Below are positions 37,105 to 44,306 of a stretch of 44,306 nt of DNA, one piece after another. The notes below the pieces were generated by a model, which worked only from the letters and a program-made list of their open reading frames with translations, made no database searches and was not told the DNA's origin. Source of the stretch: Chthonomonas calidirosea (lineage in GTDB: Bacteria; Armatimonadota; Fimbriimonadia; Fimbriimonadales; Fimbriimonadaceae); assembly GCA_945882415.1 (NCBI GenBank), contig CAMCWC010000019.1:1-44306 (forward strand). Direction: 5' to 3'. Made by a program: the position numbers and the translations under genes. Positions within the stretch are counted from its first letter, which is position 1, and each line of letters starts with the position of its first letter.

Positions 37105-37686
37105 CTAACCAGCGAAGAGTTCAGGTTGGGAGTTATCGTCCTGATTCCGAAGGATTGCGATGTACGGCAGATTGCGATATCGCTCGCCGTAATCGAGTCC
37201 GTATCCTACCACGAACTCATTCGGAATTTCGAAACCTACATAGTCGACCTGTGCGTCGACGCGGTGTGCATCTGGTTTAGAGAGCAGCGCGGCAATTCGC
37301 AGAGTCTTCGGCTTTCGTGTGAGGAGGAGTTCCCTCAAGTGGTTCACCGTTGTTCCGGTGTCCACAATATCCTCCACTAGTATAACGTTAAGACCGGCAA
37401 TATTGATGTCCAAATCTTTCCGAATCTGAACCAAGCCAGTCGTTTCACGTGCACCGTGGTAGCTACTGGCCTGAAGAAAGTCCAGTTGACTGTCCAAACG
37501 GAGGTGTCGTGCCAGATCGGAAAGGAAGTGGATGGACCCCTTAAGAATGCCAACCAAGAGCACCGATTCGCCTTCAAAATCAGCTTCGATCTGCCGCGCC
37601 ATCTCGGCAACCTTCGCCGTGATCGCCGCGTTGTCGATCAAGACTTCGGTGTTTTGCTCAATCGCAAATACAGGTTCATTTCCCAT
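37105..37686 (-). CDS. hpt: Hypoxanthine phosphoribosyltransferase
   Basis: Purine salvage enzyme making IMP/GMP from hypoxanthine/guanine and PRPP; 193 residues. It contains LLVGILKGSIHFLSDL, SYHGARETTG, the PRPP-binding VILVEDIVDTGTTVNHL and the base-binding VGFEIPNEFVVGYGLDYGE. The frame is open to a TTG at 37707 inside guaA; the ATG at 37686, 7 nt after the guaA stop, is the likelier start. It shares the purine theme with guaA upstream. Confidence 0.95.
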   Translation of the reverse strand: MGNEPVFAIEQNTEVLIDNAAITAKVAEMARQIEADFEGESVLLVGILKGSIHFLSDLARHLRLDSQLDFLQASSYHGARETTGLVQIRKDLDINIAGLNVILVEDIVDTGTTVNHLRELLLTRKPKTLRIAALLSKPDAHRVDAQVDYVGFEIPNEFVVGYGLDYGERYRNLPYIAILRNQDDNSQPELFAG

Positions 37687-37693
37687 TGTTTGA

Positions 37694-39217
37694 CTACTCA
37701 AGTTCAATCGTCGCCGGTGGCTTGCTGGTGAGATCGTAGAACACTCGGTTCACTCCATCGACCTCGTTTACGATCCGTGTGGCGATGTGCTCAAGGGTTG
37801 CAAACGGAATGTTGACCGCCCGGGCCGTCATCGCGTCCTCACTCTCCACGGCTCGAAGCACAATCGGCTGCTCGTATGTTCGCTCGTCTCCCATCACGCC
37901 GACGCTTCGAACGTCGAGCAGTGCCGCGTATGACTGCCAAATCCCAACGTGCTGATTTCGAGCCCGGAGTTCGCTACGGAAAATCCAGTCTGCATCTTGG
38001 GTCATTCGCACGCGCTCTCGGGTGACTTCGCCCAAAACTCGAACCGCGAGCCCTGGTCCTGGGAACGGCTCTCGATCGACCATGTCATCTGGCAGGCCGA
38101 GCTTTCGCCCGACTTCCCGAACTTCGTCTTTGAACAACCACCGCAGTGGCTCAATCAGCTTGAGCTGCATCCAGTCCGGCAATCCGCCAACGTTATGGTG
38201 AGTCTTGATCTTCGCCGCGGTCGGCGATCCGCTTTCGATGACGTCAGGATAAAGCGTTCCTTGCGCCAAGAAGTCACAGCCCGCGAGCTCGGATGCGTGG
38301 TCTTCAAAGACCCGGACAAACTGCTCTCCAACGATCTTGCGCTTCCGTTCTGGTTCGGTCACTCCAGCCAATGCGCCAAAGAATCGATCTGATTCTTCGA
38401 AGACCTTAAAGTTGCCGCCAAAATGATTCTGGAACGTCTCCGCAACTTGCGCGCCTTCACCCTTTCGCAAAAGACCATGATCCACAAAAACGCAAACCGC
38501 GCGCTCGCCGATGGCGCGAATCAGCAACGCGGCCATCACGCTGGAGTCGACGCCACCCGAGACTGCACAAAGCACCTTCCCGGTCGGTCCAACTTGCTCT
38601 TGGATCGCGGCAACCTGCTCTTCGATAAACGATTCGCTCGTCCAATCTGGCTTCAAATCCGCGACATCAAATAGGAATCGTCGCAACAGCTCTTTGCCAG
38701 ACGGCGTGTGGCTGACCTCGGGGTGGAACTGGATTCCGTACTTGCGCGTGAGCGGATTCTGCATTGACGCGACCGGGCACGTGGTCGTGCTGGACGTAAT
38801 CGCAAATCCTGCAGGAACCGATACCACCTGGTCGCCGTGACTCATCCAAACCGTTGTGCTGGCCAAATCGCCAACGAAGCCCTCCGCGTTCTCAAGGACC
38901 CGCAGGCCGTACTCCTTGAGCGAGGCGGATTCAACTTCCCCGCCAAGCCGGTACGCCATCAGCTGGTGTCCGTAGCAAATGCCCAAGACCGGAATGTCTT
39001 CTAGCAATCCAAAGTCGATGGTCGGCGCATCGGCGCCCAACACCGACCGAGGTCCGCCGCTGAGGACAACGGCATCCGGCTTGAGCGCGCGGATCCTATC
39101 CCCGGCGGCGGTCCACGGGATCATCTCGGAGTAAACGCCAAACTCACGGATTCTTCGAACGATGAGCTGCGTGTACTGGCCGCCAAAATCGATGACGTAA
39201 ACGGTCTGATGGGCCAT
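37694..39217 (-). CDS. guaA: GMP synthase (glutamine-hydrolysing)
   Basis: Converts XMP to GMP; 507 residues. The N-terminal class I glutaminase domain has VLGICYGHQLMAYRLGG with the catalytic Cys, and FHPEVSHTPSG with the His-Glu pair. The ATP-pyrophosphatase domain has LCAVSGGVDSSVMAALL, and the C-terminal dimerisation domain ends YDLTSKPPATIELE. TAAGGA precedes the ATG, which lies 22 nt after the M28 peptidase stop. hpt follows directly. Confidence 0.98.
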   Translation of the reverse strand: MAHQTVYVIDFGGQYTQLIVRRIREFGVYSEMIPWTAAGDRIRALKPDAVVLSGGPRSVLGADAPTIDFGLLEDIPVLGICYGHQLMAYRLGGEVESASLKEYGLRVLENAEGFVGDLASTTVWMSHGDQVVSVPAGFAITSSTTTCPVASMQNPLTRKYGIQFHPEVSHTPSGKELLRRFLFDVADLKPDWTSESFIEEQVAAIQEQVGPTGKVLCAVSGGVDSSVMAALLIRAIGERAVCVFVDHGLLRKGEGAQVAETFQNHFGGNFKVFEESDRFFGALAGVTEPERKRKIVGEQFVRVFEDHASELAGCDFLAQGTLYPDVIESGSPTAAKIKTHHNVGGLPDWMQLKLIEPLRWLFKDEVREVGRKLGLPDDMVDREPFPGPGLAVRVLGEVTRERVRMTQDADWIFRSELRARNQHVGIWQSYAALLDVRSVGVMGDERTYEQPIVLRAVESEDAMTARAVNIPFATLEHIATRIVNEVDGVNRVFYDLTSKPPATIELE

Positions 39218-39239
39218 TAATCCTTACGATTGTGGCGAA

Positions 39240-40274
39240 TCAACCGCCCGTGATGCCGCGCTTCTCTCGAAACCGCTGGGTTTTTGGATTTTTTGCGTCC
39301 CACTCCGGGGCAACGGTCGCGTCTGCAACCGTAAGCACCGTCCATCCAACGAACTTGACGATCTTCTCCATGTTCGCGTAGTCAAGCTTTTCCCAGTGAT
39401 CGCCAACCTTGTGATAGTCCGCAAACGAGAACGCCGTGCAAATGGTGTGCGCGGGTATCCCTGCCATCGCCAAGGCTGCGTTGTCGCTCGCGACAAAGTA
39501 CGCATCGCTGAATCGAGGGTGCTTCTGGACCTCAACGCCCGACGCCTTACCGACGGACTTCATCCAATCTCCCAGCGTCGAAAAGTCAGCGCCAGTGACC
39601 GACACCGCATTCACTCGTGGCCCCTCGCTGTCATCCGTTCGACCGATCTGCTCCAGGTTGATGTCAGCCACGGTCTTGGCGAGCGGAAAAACCGGTGTCT
39701 TTGCATACTCTTGGCTACCCAAAAGCCCTCTCTCTTCGCCCCAAAATGCCATGAAAACGATGGTCCGCTTTGGCTTGAGCTTGGCCGTGCCGAAAGCGCT
39801 CGCGAGTTCAATCAAGCCGGAGGTTCCGCTGGCATTATCGTTCGCACCGTTAAAAATCAGATCCCCTTCTCCGGTCTCTTTCACTCCAAGGTGATCGTAG
39901 TGGGCAGTCACCAAAACGTAGGTGTCTTTCAGCTTCGGGTCGGTGCCGGGCAAGATCCCGACAACATTCTTGACCTTCTTATCCTTGTAGGTGAACTCCT
40001 GGAAGTACGAACCCGTTGGCAATTCGCTGAGTCCCGCTCGGCGGTAGGCCGCAGCAATGTATTCGGCCGCCGCATCTAGACCAACCGATGGCGTTCCACG
40101 CCCGGCCAGGGCATCGCTAGCTAAAAACGCCACGTGCCCTTTCAGGCTCTGTGAAGTGACCATATCGATTGCGCGCTTGTAATCTTTGTTATCAACCGGG
40201 ACGGTTTGCGCGATGCCGAGGCTCGTCGCTAGACCGAGAACAAGGGCGGGGAGAAAAGTACGCCGAAACACCAT
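39240..40274 (-). CDS. Exported M28-family zinc peptidase
   Basis: A 344-residue exported aminopeptidase-type enzyme. The signal peptide is MVFRRTFLPALVLGLATS-like. The zinc ligands lie in VTAHYDHLG, GANDNASGT, WGEERGLLGSQ, VADINLEQIG and SFADYHKVGD. M28 members remove N-terminal amino acids or act on other amides. The start lies 9 nt after the stop of the upstream unknown gene, yet a TAGAAT element sits 6 nt before the ATG. Confidence 0.93.
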   Translation of the reverse strand: MVFRRTFLPALVLGLATSLGIAQTVPVDNKDYKRAIDMVTSQSLKGHVAFLASDALAGRGTPSVGLDAAAEYIAAAYRRAGLSELPTGSYFQEFTYKDKKVKNVVGILPGTDPKLKDTYVLVTAHYDHLGVKETGEGDLIFNGANDNASGTSGLIELASAFGTAKLKPKRTIVFMAFWGEERGLLGSQEYAKTPVFPLAKTVADINLEQIGRTDDSEGPRVNAVSVTGADFSTLGDWMKSVGKASGVEVQKHPRFSDAYFVASDNAALAMAGIPAHTICTAFSFADYHKVGDHWEKLDYANMEKIVKFVGWTVLTVADATVAPEWDAKNPKTQRFREKRGITGG

Positions 40275-40280
40275 TCAGGC

Positions 40281-40286
40281 ATTCTA
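40281..40286 (-). promoter_or_regulatory. TAGAAT -10 element 6 nt before the M28 peptidase gene
   Basis: On the minus strand TAGAAT begins with the TAG stop codon of the upstream gene and lies 6 nt before the ATG at 40274. One hexamer would thus act as stop codon and promoter. Confidence 0.42.
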
Positions 40287-41048
40287 TTCCGGTTTCTGCT
40301 GCTTGATCGTGAGGATAGTCACCAAACGCCGTTCGTAAGGCTCTTTTCCAGTCGGAAAGACCTTGTCCACCGAAACCGCACGAATCTTCGCCAGCGTAAC
40401 CGATCTGGTCTTCCGGTCAAAAGTCGCCGTCCCGTCTCCGGTAATCGTCGAATCCACCCTTCGGGCACCCGGCGCTTCGGCTTCGAGCGCGTTTCCGGTC
40501 TGGTCCTCAAATCCAACCACCGTCTGGGCGATTTTCACGGCCATCTCCACGCGCTCTTCCAGAATCTTGGTGGGCGTCACGGTGTATTTTGCTTGGCTCC
40601 CGTTGAAGGCCTTCTCGAACGTAAACGGGATGTTCAGCTTGACTTCCGCAGCCGGAAATTCCAGCGGCAAATACGTAATGTCCGGAAACTTCTGCGAGTC
40701 AAGCCCCGGCAATCGCACCGGAAGCTTTGTCTTCGGCGCATCCGTCGACTCCACCTTGCCGCTTCGCGTCGCAACCACCGTTGTCGGCGGGAAGAAACCT
40801 TGAATGTTCTTCTCAGTGAACGGCAACTCGGCGCCATCCAGGCTCATGCGAAACTTTTCGATTGTGCTGAGCGCCTGAAGCTTCTTTTCCGGAGCCTCCT
40901 GACCATCCACCCGAACCAAAAACTCCACCTTCGCTTTCGATTCTCGGCCCCCCAAAATTGGCACGTAGCCATCGAACTCGACCGACACATCAAACCGCTG
41001 CATAGACCCGGCAACGATGCCGTAAGCCAAGATCATCAAGGGTCTCAT
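40284..41048 (-). CDS. Uncharacterised exported protein
   Basis: A 254-residue protein I do not recognise. A short hydrophobic N terminus (MRPLMILAYGIVAGSMQ) suggests export. The rest is rich in beta strands and Thr/Val/Lys. It has one very regular stretch, ATFDRKTRSVTLAKIRAVSV, and no cysteines or obvious catalytic motif. It resembles in style the structural or lipid-carrier-like periplasmic proteins. Its ATG overlaps the stop of the AI-2E-family permease (4 nt), so the two are co-translated. Confidence 0.75.
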   Translation of the reverse strand: MRPLMILAYGIVAGSMQRFDVSVEFDGYVPILGGRESKAKVEFLVRVDGQEAPEKKLQALSTIEKFRMSLDGAELPFTEKNIQGFFPPTTVVATRSGKVESTDAPKTKLPVRLPGLDSQKFPDITYLPLEFPAAEVKLNIPFTFEKAFNGSQAKYTVTPTKILEERVEMAVKIAQTVVGFEDQTGNALEAEAPGARRVDSTITGDGTATFDRKTRSVTLAKIRAVSVDKVFPTGKEPYERRLVTILTIKQQKPE

Positions 41049-42256
41049 CCCACACTCCGACGATGCCGTAGCGGCACAACAGGCATGCCTAAGCCCTCAC
41101 CAGGCGCGGTTGCCACATTCAGAATCCGATCCAAAATCACCTTCACTGCCCCCGAAATCGGGAAGGCCAAAACCATTCCCGGCAATCCGAACAACGCCTG
41201 CCCCGCCATCACGACGAAGATCGACAAAACCGGACTCAAACCAACCGACTCGCCCACCACATTCGGGACCACAAACGTGTCAAACGAGGCGCCGATCAGC
41301 ATGTAAATGATCGCCACCAGCACCCCGTACAGCCACGGATTCCCAACGCTGAACATCGCATTCCCCGCAACGCCCGTAAAGCCCATCAAGACGAAAATGC
41401 AAAACGCCGTGATGAAATTCCCGATGATCGGAATCAGATAAAACGCCCCGAAAACGATCCCGAGCAGGATCGAATACGGCAAGCCCAAGAAGGTCAAAAC
41501 AATCGTCTGAACGATCGTGAAGTACACGATCAGCAAGCTCATGCCCCGGAGGTAGCCGAAGAAAACGTCCGAAACGTCACGCGCAATTGACAGCGTTTGG
41601 TTTCGGATTGAAGGTGGAATCCACTTCGGAGACTTCTGCCGGAGGTTGTCCATCTCAAACAGAATCATCATCACGATGACCGGAATGAGGAACACCACGA
41701 AGAACTGCGACAGCAATCCGGTGAGCAAGCCAAAGAACGAATCGAACGCACCCTGAACAAAATCTGCGATCTTTTGCCGGTTGGAGTTGAAATACCGGTC
41801 GATCAGACCGCGACGAGTAGAAGGCAGCCCAGCTTGTTCTAGGGTCGTGCCATACCGCTGCAGAATCTTGTCGAGCTGGCCGGAGGGCGTATCTTCCCTT
41901 TCCGTAATCGTGACTGGCTGCCAGCGGACGAAGTAGTTGTCCCGCTCGCCATCCTCAATAATCGTCCGCGTGAGGTCTTGCGCCTTGATCGAAACGCCCG
42001 CAATCTGCCGAACCACCGTCGGCGCGGCCAAAGCGATCACGACTCCGACGATGATGAAGAACGTGGCAATGGTGCCAATGACGGCAACGCGTTTAGGCAC
42101 ACCGCGTGCCGAGAGCTTTCGAATCAGCGGCTCAAGCAGCGCCGCAATCGCGACCGAGAGAACGAAGGGGAATAAAACGCCGCGGACGAGCCACAAAAAC
42201 ACAAGTGCGGCGATAACCACCGCACTCCATATCGCAACTCGCCAGCCGGGCTTCAC
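41045..42256 (-). CDS. AI-2E family transporter (YhhT/PerM-like permease)
   Basis: Polytopic inner-membrane protein of 403 residues with about eight hydrophobic segments. The N-terminal pair is AIWSAVVIAALVFLWLVRG and LSVAIAALLEPLIRKLSARG, with the family PFVLSVAIAALLEPL motif. The C-terminal block contains LGIVFGAFYLIPIIGNF, NVVGESVGLSPVLSIF and GQALFGLPGMVLAFPISG. Family members export diverse small molecules or ions; the name does not prove AI-2 transport. The GTG start has TTTAAT 5 nt upstream, overlapping the ytxH-like stop. Confidence 0.9.
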   Translation of the reverse strand: MKPGWRVAIWSAVVIAALVFLWLVRGVLFPFVLSVAIAALLEPLIRKLSARGVPKRVAVIGTIATFFIIVGVVIALAAPTVVRQIAGVSIKAQDLTRTIIEDGERDNYFVRWQPVTITEREDTPSGQLDKILQRYGTTLEQAGLPSTRRGLIDRYFNSNRQKIADFVQGAFDSFFGLLTGLLSQFFVVFLIPVIVMMILFEMDNLRQKSPKWIPPSIRNQTLSIARDVSDVFFGYLRGMSLLIVYFTIVQTIVLTFLGLPYSILLGIVFGAFYLIPIIGNFITAFCIFVLMGFTGVAGNAMFSVGNPWLYGVLVAIIYMLIGASFDTFVVPNVVGESVGLSPVLSIFVVMAGQALFGLPGMVLAFPISGAVKVILDRILNVATAPGEGLGMPVVPLRHRRSVG

Positions 42257-42262
42257 GACAGA

Positions 42263-42493
42263 TTAAACGCCGAGCTCTTCGGGAGCGGCCTGTTCAATCT
42301 TCTTTCGGTTCTCGGCAACCCATTCTTCGGTCTTTGCCTTGATTTCCTTCAGCTTTTCGTTCAGCTCGCTTCGGAGTTCATCGCCTGCCTTCGGAGCAAA
42401 AAGAATGCCCGCAGCCGCGCCGATGATGGCTCCCAGGCCAACGCCTGCGAGTAGGTAAAGCATATTGTTCTGGTTGTTTTGCTCTTGACTCAT
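42263..42493 (-). CDS. YtxH-like small membrane protein
   Basis: A 76-residue protein: a short polar N terminus (MSQEQNNQNNM), one transmembrane helix with a Gly/Ala-rich face (LLAGVGLGAIIGAAAGILFA) followed by PKAG, and a charged coiled-coil tail (about residues 40-70). This is the YtxH architecture; such proteins are often stress-linked with unknown function. The longer frame from 42562 is rejected, since the ATG at 42493 has AGGAGG upstream. A two-box promoter and a leader hairpin precede it. Confidence 0.85.
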   Translation of the reverse strand: MSQEQNNQNNMLYLLAGVGLGAIIGAAAGILFAPKAGDELRSELNEKLKEIKAKTEEWVAENRKKIEQAAPEELGV

Positions 42494-42506
42494 TTGAAAT
42501 TTCCTC

Positions 42507-42523
42507 CTCCGGGGAACCCGGAG
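42507..42523 (-). other. Hairpin overlapping the ytxH-like ribosome-binding site
   Basis: On the minus strand CTCCGGG and CCCGGAG form a perfect 7-bp stem with a 3-nt loop. The 3' arm shares two bases with the AGGAGG at 42508-42503, so folding would partly mask it. The structure would start at about the first base of the transcript. Confidence 0.45.
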
Positions 42524-42529
42524 TGATTC

Positions 42530-42558
42530 ATTACACCCTAAAACTCCGCAATAACCAA
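42530..42558 (-). promoter_or_regulatory. Promoter of the ytxH-like gene
   Basis: On the minus strand TTGGTT (42558-42553), a 17-nt spacer and TGTAAT (42535-42530) form a good sigma-70 promoter. The start site near 42523 gives a leader of about 30 nt, so this gene is not leaderless. Confidence 0.65.
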
Positions 42559-42581
42559 GCACAGCGACCTAACGCTGGGCC

Positions 42582-43712
42582 TTATTCGGTCGCCACGAGT
42601 TCCGGGGCGCTTCGGGTTAGACGCACGCCGCCAACGATCGTTCCGCCAGCCGCAACCGACTTCCCACGATACGCCACCGCGATCTGACCCGGCGTTACCG
42701 CACGAACTGGCTCCTTAAAAACAAGCTTCGGCTTCTCTCCGCCCACCAACATTGCCGGCTGCGGAGCCATGTTGTAGCGAATCTTGGCTTCCACCGAAAC
42801 CGGCTTATCCGAATCCACCACCGAGCCCCAATACATATCTTCTAGCTCGACCTCGGACCGCAGAAGCTCGCCTTCTTCTCCAACCACCACGCGACCCGTC
42901 TTCGGCTGCAGGTCCAAAACATACAACGGGCGACCGGATCGGCTCGCAATCCGCACTCCGCGTCGCTGGCCAATCGTAAAGCCCGCCGTGCCCTCGTGCT
43001 CGCCCAGCGTCTCGCCCTCGGTGGTCACAACTTCCCCGGCTTTGAAAATCTCCGGCCGCTGCTTTCGCAGGAACTCCGCGTACCCGCCCGCTTCGCTGAC
43101 GAAACAAATCTCCTGACTGTCCGGCTTATCCGCAAGATGCAAACCCAAATCGTGCGCTAGGCTCCGAACGTAAGCCTTACTCGGCATCTCCCCCATCGGG
43201 AACCACGTGTTGCGAAGCTGAGCCTGGTCCAGCATGTAAAGCACGTAGCTCTGATCCTTATCCTGAGCCCGAGATCGAAGCAACCGAAATCTCCCCGTGC
43301 TAGCGTTCTGCCGAATCCGCGCGTAGTGCCCGGTCACAAGCTTGTCGCAGCCAAGCTCCTTCATCTTCTGCATCAGCACTTCAAACTTCACGTGCTTGTT
43401 GCACTGCACGCACGGGTTCGGGGTTCGACCCGCGGCGTATTCGTCAATGAAGTTCTCAATCACGTTCTGCCGGAACTCTTCCCGGAAGTTCATGACGTAA
43501 TGCGGAAAGTCCAGCACTCGAGCAACTCGACGCGCGTCCTCAACCGCCCCAAGCGAACAGCAACCCGCGTGGCGCGGATCGGTCTGGCTCTCTTGCCAAA
43601 TCTGCATCGTCAGGCCAATAACGTCGTAACCGCGACGCTTTAAAAGCGCCGCGGCTACCGAGCTATCCACTCCGCCAGACATGGCCACAAGGACCGTTGG
43701 TTTCTTCGCTAT
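42582..43712 (-). CDS. mnmA: tRNA-specific 2-thiouridylase
   Basis: Thiolates U34 of Lys/Glu/Gln tRNAs using ATP and a persulfide relay. The PP-loop AMSGGVDSSVAA is at the N terminus. The catalytic cysteines are in RTPNPCVQCNKH and SQEICFVSE; TVGYARI-type text appears as LVTGHYARI, and FTIGQRRGV follows. No ATG/GTG/TTG precedes a GTG at 43688, but that GTG would cut into the first strand (KKPTVLVAMSGG). An ATA at 43712 restores it and has AGGAG 6 nt upstream, overlapping the stop of the DsbA-like gene. I therefore place the start at this AUA; the conventional choice would be 43688. Confidence 0.92.
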   Translation of the reverse strand: MAKKPTVLVAMSGGVDSSVAAALLKRRGYDVIGLTMQIWQESQTDPRHAGCCSLGAVEDARRVARVLDFPHYVMNFREEFRQNVIENFIDEYAAGRTPNPCVQCNKHVKFEVLMQKMKELGCDKLVTGHYARIRQNASTGRFRLLRSRAQDKDQSYVLYMLDQAQLRNTWFPMGEMPSKAYVRSLAHDLGLHLADKPDSQEICFVSEAGGYAEFLRKQRPEIFKAGEVVTTEGETLGEHEGTAGFTIGQRRGVRIASRSGRPLYVLDLQPKTGRVVVGEEGELLRSEVELEDMYWGSVVDSDKPVSVEAKIRYNMAPQPAMLVGGEKPKLVFKEPVRAVTPGQIAVAYRGKSVAAGGTIVGGVRLTRSAPELVATE

Positions 43713-43721
43713 CGTTTGCTC

Positions 43722-44306
43722 CTACTTCTTCCCGTTCAAGATCGCCTTGTACTCCGGCTGGGCCAGAAGTTCAAAGATCTTGTTGGCGCGAGCCGTCTTG
43801 GTGCTCATTCCTGGCGCGGTGACAATAAAGGTCGGCGTGGAATCCACTCCGAGCTTTGCCGCCGCATCCGCATCATCCGCAATTCTCTGGAACACCGGGT
43901 TCTTCGTGTCCGAGAGCGCCTTCTTCATCTCATCAGGATCAAGCCCGACCAATCGCGCCGCCCCAAAGAACGGTGCCGGCTCCTCCGGAATACTTCCGTT
44001 GAGTCCCTTCATCGTCGTCTCGATGAACTCGTAAAACTTGCCCTTTGTACCGGCATACTCCGCCGCGGCCGCGGCAAGTGGAGCCATCTTGTGCGAAGGG
44101 ATCAAGAAGTGACGGTAAACCCACCGGACCTTGCCGGGGTACTTGTCCACAAACTCCGCAATCTTCGGCGAAGTCAGCTGACACGAAGGACAGCAGATAT
44201 CTGCAAACTCGACAATGGTGATCGGCGCATCCGCCTGGCCGTAAATGTAGACGTCTTTCGGCACCAACTCAACCTGCCGAAGCGAGGCATCTGGGACCGT
44301 CGAAAC
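43722..44306 (-). CDS. DsbA-like thiol oxidoreductase (5' end beyond window)
   Basis: A thioredoxin-fold protein with the DsbA helical insertion; the frame stays open to the window edge, so the N terminus with its likely signal peptide is missing. It shows PITIVEFADICCPSCQ with a CPSC active site, YRHFLIPSHKMAPLAAAAAE, and the cis-proline loop GVDSTPTFIV. It probably forms or rearranges disulfides, or acts as a reductase, in the periplasm. Its TAG stop overlaps the Shine-Dalgarno of mnmA, so the two genes are coupled. Confidence 0.88.
   Translation of the reverse strand, partial: VSTVPDASLRQVELVPKDVYIYGQADAPITIVEFADICCPSCQLTSPKIAEFVDKYPGKVRWVYRHFLIPSHKMAPLAAAAAEYAGTKGKFYEFIETTMKGLNGSIPEEPAPFFGAARLVGLDPDEMKKALSDTKNPVFQRIADDADAAAKLGVDSTPTFIVTAPGMSTKTARANKIFELLAQPEYKAILNGKK

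Noticed and set aside
42494-42562. N-terminal extension of the ytxH-like protein
   Set aside because: It would cover the promoter -35/-10 boxes and the strong AGGAGG of the downstream ATG.

Overview
The window is about 44.3 kb of moderately GC-rich bacterial chromosome, densely packed with housekeeping genes. I support 42 protein-coding genes and one tRNA. There is no rRNA, CRISPR array, transposase, integrase, prophage or plasmid gene. A PafA/Dop-family (Pup-ligase-like) gene outside an actinobacterial context, the many lipoproteins and exported proteins, a Gln-variant dihydroorotase and the overall protein style suggest a Gram-negative-type lineage such as Armatimonadota (Fimbriimonadia-like). 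That assignment is inference from remembered protein style, not a database result.

Layout. 1-1270: start of a str operon (rpsL-rpsG, minus strand) behind a structured leader. 1270-5590: a fasciclin-domain protein (+), then a LuxR-type regulator and a large C11 (clostripain-like) lipoprotein (-). 5650-9790: SLC1-type symporter, redoxin, exonuclease III, dihydroorotase. 9790-13175: the PafA-like gene, divergent from accD-accA. 13177-18200: a GH10 xylanase with two carbohydrate-binding-like domains, aspS and an aldo-keto reductase. 18272-21290: an unknown gene, nadC-birA, tRNA-Gly(GCC) and an inositol-monophosphatase-like gene. 21239-25563: a peroxiredoxin-like gene, the primary sigma factor, dnaG and a Gly/Pro-rich exported protein. 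25713-28902: trxA, murJ and a thiolase. 28895-44306: a run of 16 genes all on the minus strand. In transcription order these are a DsbA-like protein, mnmA, ytxH-like, an AI-2E-family permease, an unknown protein, an M28 peptidase, guaA, hpt, rho, a DUF151 protein, ligA, an OGG1-type glycosylase, a lipoprotein, a G5/3D protein, rsmA and queG.

How the genes fit together. accD, accA and birA together cover the carboxyltransferase and the biotinylation step of acetyl-CoA carboxylase. ligA, ogg, xth, dnaG and rpoD are replication, repair and transcription genes. mnmA, queG, rsmA, aspS and the tRNA belong to translation. pyrC, guaA and hpt belong to nucleotide metabolism.

The most striking signal is regulatory. 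Many first genes of transcription units carry a TAnnnT hexamer exactly 6-7 nt upstream of the start codon, the spacing expected of leaderless mRNAs. Operon-internal genes instead tend to overlap the previous gene or carry Shine-Dalgarno sequences. Other points of interest are a probable AUA start codon for mnmA, the PafA-like gene with no Pup or proteasome gene nearby, a candidate attenuator ahead of rpsL, and a compact exported domain split by about 120 residues of Gly/Pro/Ala-rich sequence.
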